DNA from: Streptomyces niger | Lineage (GTDB): Bacteria > Actinomycetota > Actinomycetes > Streptomycetales > Streptomycetaceae | Length of the DNA: 64,000 nt | Direction of reading: 5' to 3' | Assembly (NCBI RefSeq): GCF_000718305.1 | Contig: NZ_JOFQ01000008.1 | Location: 558,001 to 622,000 of the forward strand | In this document: piece after piece, positions 1-9,204 of the stretch | How positions within the stretch are numbered: position 1 is the first letter of the stretch | How the letters are laid out: every line of letters begins with the position of its first letter | Notes under the pieces: model-generated | Databases searched by the model: none | Told to the model about the DNA's origin: nothing | Seen by the model: only the letters and a program-made list of their open reading frames with translations | Program-made: the position numbers and the translations under genes

Positions 1-65
1 GGCCGGGGGCGGGCCCCACCCCCGTTTCCGGGCCCGTCCCGCCGCCCCCGTAGGTCACTTCGACG

Positions 66-1703
66 TCACCCCATGTCCCGGCGCTTCGCCCCCACGAGGC
101 CGAGGGTCGTGCTCACGGCGGCTATGAGCAGCAGCCATACGAAGGGGGTCGCCGTCACGTCGCCGCCCGGGAGCTTCGGGAGGTGGCTGAAGGGGGAGAG
201 GTCCATCGCCCACTGCGGAAGATCGAGCGCGGGGCCGATCCAGCCGAGGGCCAGGGACACCCCGACCAGCCCCCAGGCCGCCGTGGCGAGCTTCGGGAGG
301 ACGCCGAACAGGAAGGTGGCGAGCCCGGTCAGGACCCAGACCGCCGGTATCTGCGCCAGCGTCGCACCCACGATGGGGCCGAACCGTCCGCCCATGTCAC
401 CGGTGGTGCTCCCGTACCCGATCGCCAGCCCCACTCCGCCGGCAGCCAGCACCACGCCCGTGCCGAGGAACGCGACCACCAGGTGGCTCGCCACCCAGCG
501 CAGCCGTCCGACCGCGCCGGCCAGTACCGGTTCGGCCCGGTCGCCGGTCTCCTCACCGCGCAACCGCAGCACCGCGCCCGTCGCGTAGAGGGCCGCGACC
601 ATGCCCAGCATGCCGGCCATGGTGGCCAGGAACGTGTCGGTCAGCGCCTGGGCGCCGCCCATCCGTTCCAGGATCTGCCGGGTCTGTTCGTTGTCGCCGA
701 CCATGTCGGGGGCGCCGTTGGCGATGCCACCGAACACCCCGCCGGCCACCACGAATCCGATCGTCCAGCCGAGCAGTGTCATGCGCTGGAGTCGCCAGGC
801 GAGGCCGAACGCGCCGTTCAGTGACGCCGGCGCACGGGCCGGCCCCGGCCGCGCGGGCAGGAAGCTCATCCCGAGGTCGCGCCGCGCGGTCAGTGCGTAC
901 CCGGCGTATGCCGTGGCGCCCGTGCCGGCGGCCAACAGCAGGAGTACCCACCAGCGTTCGTCGGCGTAGGCCCGAAGATGCTGGGACCAGCCGATCGGCG
1001 AGATCCACGTCAGCGGCGAGGACCCGTCGGCGGTCGCGGCGTCGCCCGCGGCCCGCAGGACGAAGGCGAGCCCCACGACGGCGCCCGTCAGACCCTTGGC
1101 GAGCCGTGCGCTCTCGGTGAGTTGTGCGGCGATGGTGGCGACGCCCGCGAAGAAGATGCCGCAACCGCCGATGGCCAGGCCGAGCGCCAACGAGCCCGCG
1201 GCCGGTTGACCTGAGGCGGTGAGGCCGGCGCCGATGACCAGCGCCAGGGCGATGTTGGCGAGGAACGCGGTCAGCAGGGCGGCGGTGATCGGCGCGCGGC
1301 GGCCGACCATGGCCGCCGACAGCATTTCCTGACGGCCCGTCTCCTCTTCCTCCCTGGTGTGCCGTACGACGATGAGCAGGCTCATCACGGCGGCGAGCAC
1401 CGCTCCGAAGCCGGCCATGCGCCAGGCGACCAGTCCGCCGATCGAATCGCCGAACACCGGCCCGTACAGCGCGCGCATGGAGGCGTTGGCGTTCATCGAC
1501 CGGGCCAGCTCGGAGCGCTGGGCCGCGGTGTCGTAGAGCGCTTCGAAGGAGCCGCCCAGGCTTGCCACCGTCAGCCCGAGCAGCAGGACCCACAGCGGGA
1601 TCATCAGCCGGTCGCGACGCAGGGCGAGGCGGAGCAGGGTGCCGGTGCCGGCCAGGTCGCGGGTCCCGCTCCGGACGGCGGGGCCGGCGAGTACGGCGGT
1701 CAT
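66..1703 (-). CDS. ABC-2 type exporter permease
   Basis: The 545-residue protein has about a dozen hydrophobic segments arranged as two similar halves, as in the large permeases annotated as exporters of polyketide antibiotics. The first helix follows a short basic N-terminus (about residues 30-52) and the protein ends in a basic tail. The ATG at 1703 overlaps the stop of the upstream ATPase gene (ATGA), so the two are translationally coupled and must form one exporter. The substrate cannot be read from the sequence; the adjacent divergent repressor suggests a drug-like or membrane-active compound. The open frame continues far upstream through the ATPase gene in another frame, but that part is only GC-bias read-through. 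Confidence 0.85.
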   Translation of the reverse strand: MTAVLAGPAVRSGTRDLAGTGTLLRLALRRDRLMIPLWVLLLGLTVASLGGSFEALYDTAAQRSELARSMNANASMRALYGPVFGDSIGGLVAWRMAGFGAVLAAVMSLLIVVRHTREEEETGRQEMLSAAMVGRRAPITAALLTAFLANIALALVIGAGLTASGQPAAGSLALGLAIGGCGIFFAGVATIAAQLTESARLAKGLTGAVVGLAFVLRAAGDAATADGSSPLTWISPIGWSQHLRAYADERWWVLLLLAAGTGATAYAGYALTARRDLGMSFLPARPGPARAPASLNGAFGLAWRLQRMTLLGWTIGFVVAGGVFGGIANGAPDMVGDNEQTRQILERMGGAQALTDTFLATMAGMLGMVAALYATGAVLRLRGEETGDRAEPVLAGAVGRLRWVASHLVVAFLGTGVVLAAGGVGLAIGYGSTTGDMGGRFGPIVGATLAQIPAVWVLTGLATFLFGVLPKLATAAWGLVGVSLALGWIGPALDLPQWAMDLSPFSHLPKLPGGDVTATPFVWLLLIAAVSTTLGLVGAKRRDMG

Positions 1704-2710
1704 CGCGTGGTCACCCCTTCGGCGTCGGAGGGCTCCGCGCCGGACGGTCGAACGGCTGCCTTCGTGGCGGCGTCGGTGCGGTGGTACCCGTCGCCCGGTT
1801 CGCCGCCCAACTCGTCCTGGTAGTGCCGCAGGAACAGCTCCTCCAGCGTCGGCGGCGTACTCGTCAGGCTGCGTACGCCGGAGGTGGTGAGGGAGCGCAG
1901 TACGGCGTCGAGCTTGTCGGTGTCGACCTGGAGCCGCACCCGGTTGCCCTGCACGTCGAGGCCGTGCACGCCGGGGAGGCGGGACAGCCCGTCGGGCGGG
2001 CCGGCCAGCTCCGCGGCGACGGAGGTGCGGGTGAGGTGGCGGAGGTCGGCGAGCGAGCCGCTCTCCACGGTCCGGCCCTTGCGGATGATGCTGACCCGGT
2101 CGCACAACGCCTCGACCTCGGACAGGAGGTGACTGGAGAGCAGGACCGTGCGTCCGCGGTCGCGTGCCTCCAGGACGCACTCCTGGAAGACCTCCTCCAT
2201 CAGCGGGTCGAGGCCGGAGGTCGGCTCGTCGAGGATCAGCAGGTCCGCGTCGGAGGCGAAGGCGGCGACCAGGGCGACCTTCTGTCGGTTGCCCTTGGAG
2301 TACGTACGCCCCTTCTTGGTGGGGTCGAGCTCGAAGTGCTCCAGCAGCCTGGCCCTGCGGGCGTTGTCGAGCCCGCCGCGGAGGCGGCCGTAGAGGTCTA
2401 TGACCTCGCCGCCGGAGAGGTTGCGCCACAGCGTCACGTCCCCGGGCACGTACGCGATGCGGCGGTGCAGTGCGACCGCGTCGTGCCAGGGGTCCTTGCC
2501 CAGCAGGCGGGCGTCTCCGCGGTCGGCGCGCAGCAGGCCCAGCAGGACACGGATGGTGGTGGACTTCCCGGCGCCGTTGGGGCCGAGGAAGCCGTGAACC
2601 TCGCCAGGGGTGACGGTGAGGTCGAGACCATCGAGCGCGCGGGTGCGCCCGAACGACTTGTGGAGACCGGCGACGTGGACCGCCGCTGCCGGGTCTGTTG
2701 CTGCAGTCAT
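1700..2710 (-). CDS. ABC transporter ATP-binding protein
   Basis: This 336-residue nucleotide-binding subunit has Walker [11 protein letters not shown], a non-canonical signature around YSKGNRQKV, and Walker [14 protein letters not shown], as in DrrA/CcmA-type ATPases that pair with ABC-2 permeases. It energises the permease encoded immediately downstream with a 4-base overlap. I chose the ATG at 2710 (MTAATD) over the in-frame ATG at 2722. A good -35/-10 pair (TTCACA, 17-base spacer, TATGTT) places the -10 over the 2722 codon, and transcription would begin at about 2710. The mRNA would then be leaderless. It is divergent from a MarR-like gene and probably repressed by it. Confidence 0.9.
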   Translation of the reverse strand: MTAATDPAAAVHVAGLHKSFGRTRALDGLDLTVTPGEVHGFLGPNGAGKSTTIRVLLGLLRADRGDARLLGKDPWHDAVALHRRIAYVPGDVTLWRNLSGGEVIDLYGRLRGGLDNARRARLLEHFELDPTKKGRTYSKGNRQKVALVAAFASDADLLILDEPTSGLDPLMEEVFQECVLEARDRGRTVLLSSHLLSEVEALCDRVSIIRKGRTVESGSLADLRHLTRTSVAAELAGPPDGLSRLPGVHGLDVQGNRVRLQVDTDKLDAVLRSLTTSGVRSLTSTPPTLEELFLRHYQDELGGEPGDGYHRTDAATKAAVRPSGAEPSDAEGVTTR

Positions 2711-2720
2711 GATTTTGAAC

Positions 2721-2766
2721 ATACGCTACTTTCACAAACTTGTGAAGTTAAGGAAGCGTATAAAAT
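2721..2766. promoter_or_regulatory. Divergent promoters with dyad operator
   Basis: A perfect inverted repeat TTCACAA-AC-TTGTGAA lies at 2731-2746, flanked by a second wider pair ATACGCT (2721-2727) and AGCGTAT (2755-2761). On the minus strand TTCACA and TATGTT, 17 bases apart, form the exporter promoter. The dyad covers its -35 and spacer. On the plus strand TTGTGA and an AT-rich TATAAAAT (2759-2766) could serve the regulator. The layout is that of an autoregulated MarR-type repressor site. Seen: the repeats. Inferred: who binds. Confidence 0.7.
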
Positions 2767-2833
2767 CGAGGAGCGTGCGAGGGAGTCGGAGCGCGCGTCG
2801 TCGGTCGCCGGGGGTTCGGGAGAGGATGAGCAG

Positions 2834-3364
2834 ATGAGCGAGGAGCAGTGGGTGGAACGGCGGGACGACGAGGCGGTTGCCCAGTTCGTGGAGCGCTTCG
2901 CCGCGCAGCTCGTGGACGCGGGAATGCAGCGGATGCCCGCCCGGGTGTTCTCCTGTCTGATCTCCTCGGACTCCGGCGTGCTCACCTCCGCGGAGATCAG
3001 CGAACGGCTGAGCATCAGCCCCGCCGCCGTCTCCGGCGCGATCCGCTACCTCTCGCAGGTCGGCATGGTCGGCCGGGAGCGCGAGCCCGGTTCCCGGCGC
3101 GACCGGTACCGGGTGCACAGCGAGCAGTGGCACGAGGCGCTGACCCGCAAGAACAGCAACATGACCCGCCTGGAAACGGCGCTGCGCGAAGGCGTGGACA
3201 GCCTCGGCGAGAGCTCGCCGGCCGGTCGCCGGGTCGGTGAGACCCTCGCGTTCTTCGAGTTCATGCAGCAGGAGCTGACCGTGATGATGGAGCGCTGGCG
3301 GGCGCACCGTGACCAGCTGCGCGCCCAGCAGGAGGCCGAGGACGAAGGCCGTCTGCCCGGCTGA
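2834..3364 (+). CDS. MarR-family-like transcriptional regulator
   Basis: The 176-residue protein has a winged helix-turn-helix at about residues 45-105 (LTSAEISERLSISPAAVSGAIRYL in outline, followed by a wing with RRDRYR), then a C-terminal helical dimerisation region rich in Arg and Glu. This matches MarR/GbsR-type repressors placed divergently from drug exporters. The ATG at 2834 is used because the ATG at 2826 runs into a stop after three codons. It likely binds the dyad at 2731-2746 and releases it when it meets the exporter's substrate. It converges on the diacylglycerol-kinase-like gene across 81 bases. Confidence 0.85.
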   Translation: MSEEQWVERRDDEAVAQFVERFAAQLVDAGMQRMPARVFSCLISSDSGVLTSAEISERLSISPAAVSGAIRYLSQVGMVGREREPGSRRDRYRVHSEQWHEALTRKNSNMTRLETALREGVDSLGESSPAGRRVGETLAFFEFMQQELTVMMERWRAHRDQLRAQQEAEDEGRLPG

Positions 3365-3445
3365 GGTCGCGCGCCCGCGACCGGAGCCGTGGATTTCTCC
3401 GCAGCCGCAGATCCGGGCGTGAGAAGCGTCACCCCCGCCGCGGGG

Positions 3446-4399
3446 TCACTTCCGGGGGAGCGTCAACCGCCACGCGGAGGGCTGGACCGTCCAGGTCCGC
3501 GTCCTGACCGGCCCGCCGATCAGCGCGTCGGCCCGGTAGTGGAAATCGGGCCCGGACACCGTCACGGCCCGCGCCCGTACCCGTACCGGCGCCTCCGAGG
3601 CCTGCCACTGCACGACCACCTCGGCCAGCCCCTGCGGCTCCTGCGACGCGCACGCCGCCCCGTCGCGCGGCTCCGTTCCGTGCGCCGCCGTGCACCCCAC
3701 GGGCGCGACCGACACGCGGTGCACCGGCCGGTCCAGGTCGGCCAGCACCACGCCGTCCGCCTCCACCCGCAGCCGCGGCAGTACCCGCTCGCCGCGCCGG
3801 GCGCGGCTCCCGCCGCCACCCGGGACGGGCGCCGTGAGCAGCGAGAAGGCCGCTCGGGCGGTCCGTGCGGCCGGGGACCACCAGGGCTGCTGCGCGGGTA
3901 CGACGGGCTCCTCCGCGGCCGCACGCGGCGCCGGTGCGGGCTGCTCGGCCACGTCGCCGCCCGGAATGCGCAGCCCGCCCAGCACGATCCCGTCGCTGTC
4001 GTCGGACAGCAGGTCGAGGGCGCGTTCCTGCCCGTCCAGGACGGCGCGCGCGGCGGACACGGTGTCCGTGGGGACGCCCAGCGCCCGGCACAGGGCCACC
4101 CCGGGCGGCGCCCCGACGGGTACCAGCGACAGGGCCACCCGGGCCAGCTCACGCTCCTTGTGGAGCAGCTCGACCGTGCGCATCAGGGCGCGGTCGTCGC
4201 CGATCACCACGGGGCGGCGTTGCCCCCTTCGGGCGAGCACCCGGGCGAATTCCCCGGGATCGTCCGGGAAGCAGATCTTCGTGGTCGCGGCCGCAGACAG
4301 GACGTCCTTGGCGATGCGTACGGACTCGCCGTCCACACGGCGGGCGACCGGGTCGATGACCACGAGCAGGGAGCGCCCGGCAAGGTCTGGAGCCGACAC
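3446..4399 (-). CDS. Diacylglycerol kinase catalytic-domain-like protein
   Basis: The product is 317 residues from a GTG at 4399 with GAAGGA five bases upstream. The frame stays open to 4612, but that extension is low-complexity and lacks a ribosome site. The N-terminal half looks like the lipid-kinase fold: SLLVVIDPVARR, then PVVIGDDRALMRTVELLH, then VALSLVPVGAPPGVALCRALG, which parallels the GGDGT and PLGTGND positions of DgkB/YegS-type kinases. The consensus glycine loop is not intact here. A Pro/Ala-rich linker and a beta-rich C-terminal domain follow. It diverges from purA, an arrangement I recall from other Streptomyces. Enzymatic activity is uncertain because of the altered loop. Confidence 0.7.
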   Translation of the reverse strand: MSAPDLAGRSLLVVIDPVARRVDGESVRIAKDVLSAAATTKICFPDDPGEFARVLARRGQRRPVVIGDDRALMRTVELLHKERELARVALSLVPVGAPPGVALCRALGVPTDTVSAARAVLDGQERALDLLSDDSDGIVLGGLRIPGGDVAEQPAPAPRAAAEEPVVPAQQPWWSPAARTARAAFSLLTAPVPGGGGSRARRGERVLPRLRVEADGVVLADLDRPVHRVSVAPVGCTAAHGTEPRDGAACASQEPQGLAEVVVQWQASEAPVRVRARAVTVSGPDFHYRADALIGGPVRTRTWTVQPSAWRLTLPRK

Positions 4400-4534
4400 C
4401 TCGGTCCTTCCTAGGGCTTGCGTTCTCTCGGGGAACGGACTCGGACGGGAAGGGGGCAAAACGGTCGTCGCGACCGCCGCAGGCCCCGTGCCCCGGCGCC
4501 GGCCGGGCGCCCCGGGACTGTCCTGTTCGTCGCC

Positions 4535-4560
4535 CGAGAGAAATGTTGGGTAATCTCTCG
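4535..4560 (+). promoter_or_regulatory. Dyad over probable purA promoter
   Basis: CGAGAGA (4535-4541) and TCTCTCG (4554-4560) form a perfect 7-base inverted repeat with a 12-base centre that contains TAATCT (4551-4556), a good -10 candidate for purA. No convincing -35 is seen. It may be an operator, or a transcript hairpin if transcription starts further upstream. Confidence 0.4.
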
Positions 4561-4567
4561 GTGCAAG

Positions 4568-4595
4568 AGCCCCTGTCGTTGTTGCGCCAGGGGCT
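4568..4595 (+). other. Leader hairpin upstream of purA
   Basis: AGCCCCTG (4568-4575) and CAGGGGCT (4588-4595) pair perfectly around a 12-base loop, about 100 bases before the purA start. There is no following T-run, so it is a leader structure rather than a clear terminator. Confidence 0.4.
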
Positions 4596-4697
4596 TCGTC
4601 TATCCGGGGCACCGGTTCGACGGCTCGCGCGGCGGCTGCACCAGGCAGTGAGCCGCTCGCACGTTGGACATGCCCCGCCCGGAAGGGGTGTACGCCT

Positions 4698-5984
4698 GTG
4701 CCCGCACTTGTGCTGCTCGGTGCTCAGTGGGGTGACGAGGGCAAGGGAAAGGCCACCGACCTGCTCGGTGGGTCCGTCGACTATGTAGTGCGCTATCAGG
4801 GCGGCAACAATGCCGGCCACACGGTCGTCGTGGGCGACCAGAAGTACGCACTGCACCTGCTCCCTTCCGGGATCCTCTCGCCGGGGTGCACCCCGGTCAT
4901 CGGTAACGGCGTCGTCGTCGACCCGGCGGTCCTGCTCTCCGAGCTGAGCGGACTGAACGAGCGCGGCGTCGACACGTCCAAGCTGCTGATCAGCGGCAAC
5001 GCGCACCTGATCACGCCGTACAACATCACCGTCGACAAGGTGACGGAGCGCTTCCTCGGCAAGCGCAAGATCGGCACCACGGGCCGCGGCATCGGCCCGA
5101 CCTACGCCGACAAGATCAACCGCACCGGCATCCGGGTGCAGGACCTCTTCGACGAGTCGATCCTGCTCCAGAAGGTCGAGGCGGCCCTCGACTTCAAGAA
5201 CCAGGTGCTCGCCAAGCTCTACAACCACCGCGCGGTGGTCGCCGAGCAGGTCGTCGAGGAGATGCTCGGCTACGCCGACCAGATCAAGGGCTACGTGGCC
5301 GACACCACGCTGATCCTCAACGACGCCATCGACGAGGGCAAGGTCGTCCTCTTCGAGGGCGGCCAGGGCACGCTCCTGGACGTCGACCACGGCACGTACC
5401 CCTTCGTGACCTCGTCGAACCCGACCGCCGGCGGTGCCTGCACCGGTGCGGGCGTCGGCCCGACCAAGATCAACCGGGTCATCGGCATCCTCAAGGCGTA
5501 CACCACGCGTGTCGGCGCCGGCCCGTTCCCGACCGAGCTGTTCGACGAGGACGGCGAGGCACTGCGCACCATCGGTGGCGAGCGCGGTGTGACCACCGGC
5601 CGTGACCGTCGCTGCGGCTGGTTCGACGCGGTCATCGCGCGCTACGCGACCCGCGTCAACGGCCTCACCGACTTCTTCCTGACCAAGCTCGACGTGCTGA
5701 CCGGCTGGGAGCAGATCCCGGTCTGCGTCGCCTACGAGATCGACGGCAAGCGGGTCGAGGAGCTGCCGCACAACCAGAGCGACTTCCACCACGCGAAGCC
5801 GGTCTACGAGATGCTCCCGGGCTGGTCCGAGGACATCACCAAGGCCAAGACCTTCGCCGAGCTCCCGAAGAACGCCCAGGCGTACGTCAAGGCGCTGGAG
5901 GACATGTCGGGCGCCCCGATCTCCGCCATCGGCGTCGGCCCGGGCCGCGACGAGACGATCCAGATCAACTCGTTCCTGGACTGA
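4698..5984 (+). CDS. purA: Adenylosuccinate synthetase
   Basis: This 428-residue enzyme joins IMP and aspartate with GTP hydrolysis, the first committed step from IMP to AMP, in the cytosol. The N-terminal GTP loop is QWGDEGKGK. The family's IMP-binding stretch GNNAGHTVV follows, then [11 protein letters not shown] and the C-terminal [11 protein letters not shown]. Length is normal for the family. The GTG at 4698 is preceded by GGAAGGGG at nine bases. It is single-transcript here, divergent from the kinase-like gene and convergent with the protein kinase gene. A dyad and a leader hairpin lie upstream. Confidence 0.98.
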   Translation: MPALVLLGAQWGDEGKGKATDLLGGSVDYVVRYQGGNNAGHTVVVGDQKYALHLLPSGILSPGCTPVIGNGVVVDPAVLLSELSGLNERGVDTSKLLISGNAHLITPYNITVDKVTERFLGKRKIGTTGRGIGPTYADKINRTGIRVQDLFDESILLQKVEAALDFKNQVLAKLYNHRAVVAEQVVEEMLGYADQIKGYVADTTLILNDAIDEGKVVLFEGGQGTLLDVDHGTYPFVTSSNPTAGGACTGAGVGPTKINRVIGILKAYTTRVGAGPFPTELFDEDGEALRTIGGERGVTTGRDRRCGWFDAVIARYATRVNGLTDFFLTKLDVLTGWEQIPVCVAYEIDGKRVEELPHNQSDFHHAKPVYEMLPGWSEDITKAKTFAELPKNAQAYVKALEDMSGAPISAIGVGPGRDETIQINSFLD

Positions 5985-6006
5985 GGCACGGTCCCAGGCA
6001 CTCCAA

Positions 6007-6021
6007 GGGGCCCGTGGCCCC
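6007..6021. terminator. Short hairpin after purA
   Basis: GGGGCC-CGT-GGCCCC lies 23 bases after the purA stop, between convergent genes. The stem is only six pairs and no T-run follows, so this is a weak candidate. Confidence 0.3.
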
Positions 6022-6082
6022 TGCCCCACGATGGCCGCGCCCTCGTGGCGGCGCCCTCACGAGTGACGGCCGGCAGCCGCGT

Positions 6083-8074
6083 TCACTGCACCTTCGTGTA
6101 GGTACGCGGCTGCTTGTCGTTGCCGCGGAACTCGCGCACGAGAGAGCCGTCGCCCGCGATCCGGAAGTACGACGAACTGCTGGCCGTGCATCCGGGGGCG
6201 CGCCGCTGCACCACCGAGGGGCCGACCGTCAGCTTCCCGTCGGCCGAGTAGAAGTCCGCACGTGCCGTGCAGTGCCCGCCGCTGCCCCGCACCTCGATCG
6301 TCACGGCGGGGCTGCCCACGGGCCTGCGTTCGATCGTCACCCGCTGGGTGCCCACCCCGTCGGCGTTCGGCCGCTCCCACGTACCCAGGTACGCCGTCGG
6401 CACCACCTCGTGGTCCGCCGGACGCAGCGTCGCCGTACGCCCCGCCGCGTTCCACACGAGGGTGCCGTGCGACCCGCGCTTCAGGCTGTGCTCACCCAGT
6501 GCCGAGCAGCGCCCCTCGGGTGCGGAGCGCACCACCTTGGTGTCCAGCCGCAGCCCGTTCGCGTCCGACACGGACACCAGCTTCCCGTCGCTCTTGCACT
6601 CGTACGTGGCGCCGAGGCTGATGCTGTTGGCGACCACCTCGCCCACCGACCCGTGCGAGATCACGAACCGCCGCTGCTGCCCCGTGGGCACGCCGTCCCG
6701 CTCCACGAACCCGGTCCAGGTGCCCACGTACGCCGCCGGGATGTCCGACCCGCCGCCGCTCCGTCCGCCCCCGCCCAGCGCGGGCACGGTGAACGTCGCC
6801 ACACCGGCCGCGGCGACCACCGCGACGACAGCGCCGAGCGCCAGAGGCCAGCGGCGCCGCCGCGGCGCGGCCGGGGCCGGGGCAGGGGCAGGAGCGCCGC
6901 CCCCGGAGCCGTCCGGGCCGCCGTCCGGGCCGCCGTGCGGGCCACCCGACCCCGGCCCGCCGTCGGGCACGTGCGCGCTGCCCGGCGCCGTTGCCGAGCC
7001 GGTCGGCAGGACCGTCGTCCGTGACTCCGAGCGCTCCGAAGGGGGCGCGCCGCCCGTCTCTCCCGTACGTCCGCCCGTCTCTCCCGTACGTCCGCCCGTC
7101 TCTCCCGTACGTCCGCCCGTCTCCCCCGTACGTCCGCGTGCCGGCTGCCCCGAAGGCGGCGTGTCCGTGTCCAGCAGGCGTACGGCGTGCTGCCCCAACT
7201 GGGCGACCAGCTGAGCCGGCAACCACGGCGAGCTCGCTCCGCCGCTGCTCACCGGACCGATCTCCGAGACGATGTCCTCCGGCGCCGGCCGCTCCTCCGG
7301 GTTCTTCGCCAGGCAGCTGCCGATCAGCTCCCGCAGGTGCTTCGGCACGGAGTCCAGGTCGGGCGCGGACTCGGCGACGCGGAACATCACCGCGTGCACG
7401 CCCGATGCCGGCGACCCGAAGGGCATCTGTCCGGACGCCGCGTACGCGAGCACCGAACCCAGGCAGAAGACGTCACTGGCCGGCGTGATCCGTTCGCCGC
7501 GCACCTGCTCGGGTGACATGAAGCTCGGCGAGCCGACGACCATGCCCGTGCGGGTCTGGGTGTGCTCGCTCACCGCGTCCAGTGCCCGCGCGATACCGAA
7601 GTCGATGACGCGGGGGCCGTCGATGGTCAGCAGCACATTGGACGGCTTCAGGTCGCGGTGCACCAGGCCGACGCCGTGGATGTCGAGCAGCGCGCTGGAC
7701 AGCCCGTAGGCGAGCCGCCTGACCCCGTACTCCGGCAGTGCCCCGTACGTGCCCTCCACGACCTCGCTCAGCGCCGGGCCCGCGATGTACCCGGTCGCCA
7801 CCCACGGGATGTCCGCCTCGGTGTCGGCGTCCAGTACGGGCGCGGTCCACCGGCCGCCCACCCGCCGCGCCGCCGCCACCTCGGCCCGGAACCGGTCCCG
7901 GAACTCCTGCTCGACCGCCAGCTCGGCCTTGACCAGCTTCACGGCCACGGTCCTGCCGCCCTCGGAGCGCGCCAGATACACCCGCCCCATGCCGCCGGTG
8001 CCCAGCCGCCCGAGCAGGCGGTAGGCGCCGATCGTCCGCGGGTCCTCGGCCGTCAGCCCCTTGAGACCGTCCAT
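6083..8074 (-). CDS. Membrane serine/threonine protein kinase
   Basis: The 663-residue PknB-type kinase has the glycine loop LGTGGMGRVY, catalytic lysine in VAVKLV, the loop HRDLKPSN, DFGIAR, and the activation segment ending in SPEQ, all within about residues 15-275. A Gly/Thr/Pro linker with a seven-residue repeat follows, then a single membrane helix at about residues 415-440 (after RRRRW). The extracellular part has two similar beta-rich segments, each with a GTW-like start (YVGTWTGF, YLGTWERP) and paired cysteines. This topology suggests an outside sensor coupled to cytoplasmic phosphorylation. It lacks PASTA repeats. The ligand is unknown. Confidence 0.93.
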   Translation of the reverse strand: MDGLKGLTAEDPRTIGAYRLLGRLGTGGMGRVYLARSEGGRTVAVKLVKAELAVEQEFRDRFRAEVAAARRVGGRWTAPVLDADTEADIPWVATGYIAGPALSEVVEGTYGALPEYGVRRLAYGLSSALLDIHGVGLVHRDLKPSNVLLTIDGPRVIDFGIARALDAVSEHTQTRTGMVVGSPSFMSPEQVRGERITPASDVFCLGSVLAYAASGQMPFGSPASGVHAVMFRVAESAPDLDSVPKHLRELIGSCLAKNPEERPAPEDIVSEIGPVSSGGASSPWLPAQLVAQLGQHAVRLLDTDTPPSGQPARGRTGETGGRTGETGGRTGETGGRTGETGGAPPSERSESRTTVLPTGSATAPGSAHVPDGGPGSGGPHGGPDGGPDGSGGGAPAPAPAPAAPRRRRWPLALGAVVAVVAAAGVATFTVPALGGGGRSGGGSDIPAAYVGTWTGFVERDGVPTGQQRRFVISHGSVGEVVANSISLGATYECKSDGKLVSVSDANGLRLDTKVVRSAPEGRCSALGEHSLKRGSHGTLVWNAAGRTATLRPADHEVVPTAYLGTWERPNADGVGTQRVTIERRPVGSPAVTIEVRGSGGHCTARADFYSADGKLTVGPSVVQRRAPGCTASSSSYFRIAGDGSLVREFRGNDKQPRTYTKVQ
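7050..7133 (-). repeat. Four 21-bp tandem repeats in kinase linker
   Basis: Four head-to-tail copies of a 21-base unit (7050-7070, 7071-7091, 7092-7112, 7113-7133) are nearly identical. They encode GETGGRT-type heptads in the juxtamembrane linker of the kinase, so copy number can change without breaking the frame. Confidence 0.9.
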
Positions 8075-8220
8075 GCCCGGCGCCCTCCCCGTTCGCTTCG
8101 CCGTTGCCGTCGCGTCCTGTGGCGTTACGGCATCGTCAGCCGAGCGTAGGCCGCCGGGGATCGCACGCGGGCAGCCGGGGCGTCACGAGGCGGGAACGAT
8201 CGGTCCGGCGGGTGCGTTGG

Positions 8221-9204
8221 TCAGGCAGTCGTGCTCGAGGGGAAATTGCGGGCGATGAGCGATTCGATGGCAGGGGGGTGGAATTCGGGGAAGTCCATGA
8301 CGACGACGCCGAGGTGGACGCCGGGTTGCTGATGGCCCGACAGGTAGTCCAGGACGGCGGGCATGACCGCGTCGGCGAGGTGCTTGGGCCAGCGGAAGCC
8401 ATTGGCCGCGTCCGGGGCGAGACTGGTGAAGTTCAGATACAGCCGGCCGGAGTCCTGGTGGGCCGTCGCGGCGTCGAGGTGGCGCAGGATGTCCTGCCGC
8501 TTGGTGTCGACCGACGTCGCGTAGTGGTCCTGCAGTTCGAACCACTCGTTGGAGAAGGTGCCGTTGTCGCCCGCGGGCCAGGCGGGCGCGCTCAGCGAGG
8601 AAGCGAACTGGGTGATCAGTACGACCTTGCCACGGGCCGCGCCGAGCGTCGGAAGCGAAGGCTGGACGAGGAAGAGGTCGCCGTAGCCCTTCGGCCCCAG
8701 GTACTCGGCGAACTTGTCGCCGAGCTGGGCATCGGTGAGTCCGTGCTCGTTCTTGACGCGCATCAGCACGGTGTCGTCCGGCGAAGCCCGCAGGAAGTCC
8801 CTGCACTGATCGAGGACGGTGTTGAACGTGATGTCCTGGTAGTACGAGCCGTGATAGACGCCGAGTTCGCCGGGCACGTCCGGGGGCGGCGTACCGAGCC
8901 GGATGTCGAAGAACCGTATGCCGCGGCGCAGTTGCTCCGATATGCCCATGTTCTGGGTGTGCGACCACTCCGTCCCGTTCATCGGGTCCGTGGCGCAGGT
9001 GTCGTGCGTACCGGGAATGGTCAGCCGGGTCAGCGGGATGCCGTCCTGCAGCGCGGACATCCACCGAGCGGGATCGGCCGCCGCGGCGGAGCGGCGGGCC
9101 GCCGGGGTGACCGGGGCCGTGAGCGCACGGGCAGGTGAGGCGAGCAGGGCGGTGGCGGAGCCGGCCACGGCCGCGGCGACGAACCCTCGACGACTGATGG
9201 GCAT
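8221..9204 (-). CDS. Tat-exported phosphatidylinositol-specific phospholipase C-like protein
   Basis: The product is 327 residues from the ATG at 9204, preceded by GGGAGGG six bases upstream. The N-terminus is a twin-arginine signal (MPISRRGF, then AAAVAGSATALLASPARA). The PI-PLC X-domain follows: IPGTHDTC with His67 and GVYHGSYY with His118, the two expected catalytic histidines. FFDIRL and MRVKNE supply other active-site positions. It would cleave phosphatidylinositol or related glycophospholipids outside the cell. Bacterial members need no metal ion, by family knowledge. It is monocistronic as far as can be seen. Confidence 0.9.
   Translation of the reverse strand: MPISRRGFVAAAVAGSATALLASPARALTAPVTPAARRSAAAADPARWMSALQDGIPLTRLTIPGTHDTCATDPMNGTEWSHTQNMGISEQLRRGIRFFDIRLGTPPPDVPGELGVYHGSYYQDITFNTVLDQCRDFLRASPDDTVLMRVKNEHGLTDAQLGDKFAEYLGPKGYGDLFLVQPSLPTLGAARGKVVLITQFASSLSAPAWPAGDNGTFSNEWFELQDHYATSVDTKRQDILRHLDAATAHQDSGRLYLNFTSLAPDAANGFRWPKHLADAVMPAVLDYLSGHQQPGVHLGVVVMDFPEFHPPAIESLIARNFPSSTTA

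Noticed and set aside
66..2735. An 889-codon open frame joining exporter permease and the antisense or shifted frame of the ATPase
   Set aside because: The upstream 340 codons are Arg/Pro-rich GC-bias read-through; the real ATPase is in another frame with all ABC motifs, and the permease has its own ATGA-coupled start.
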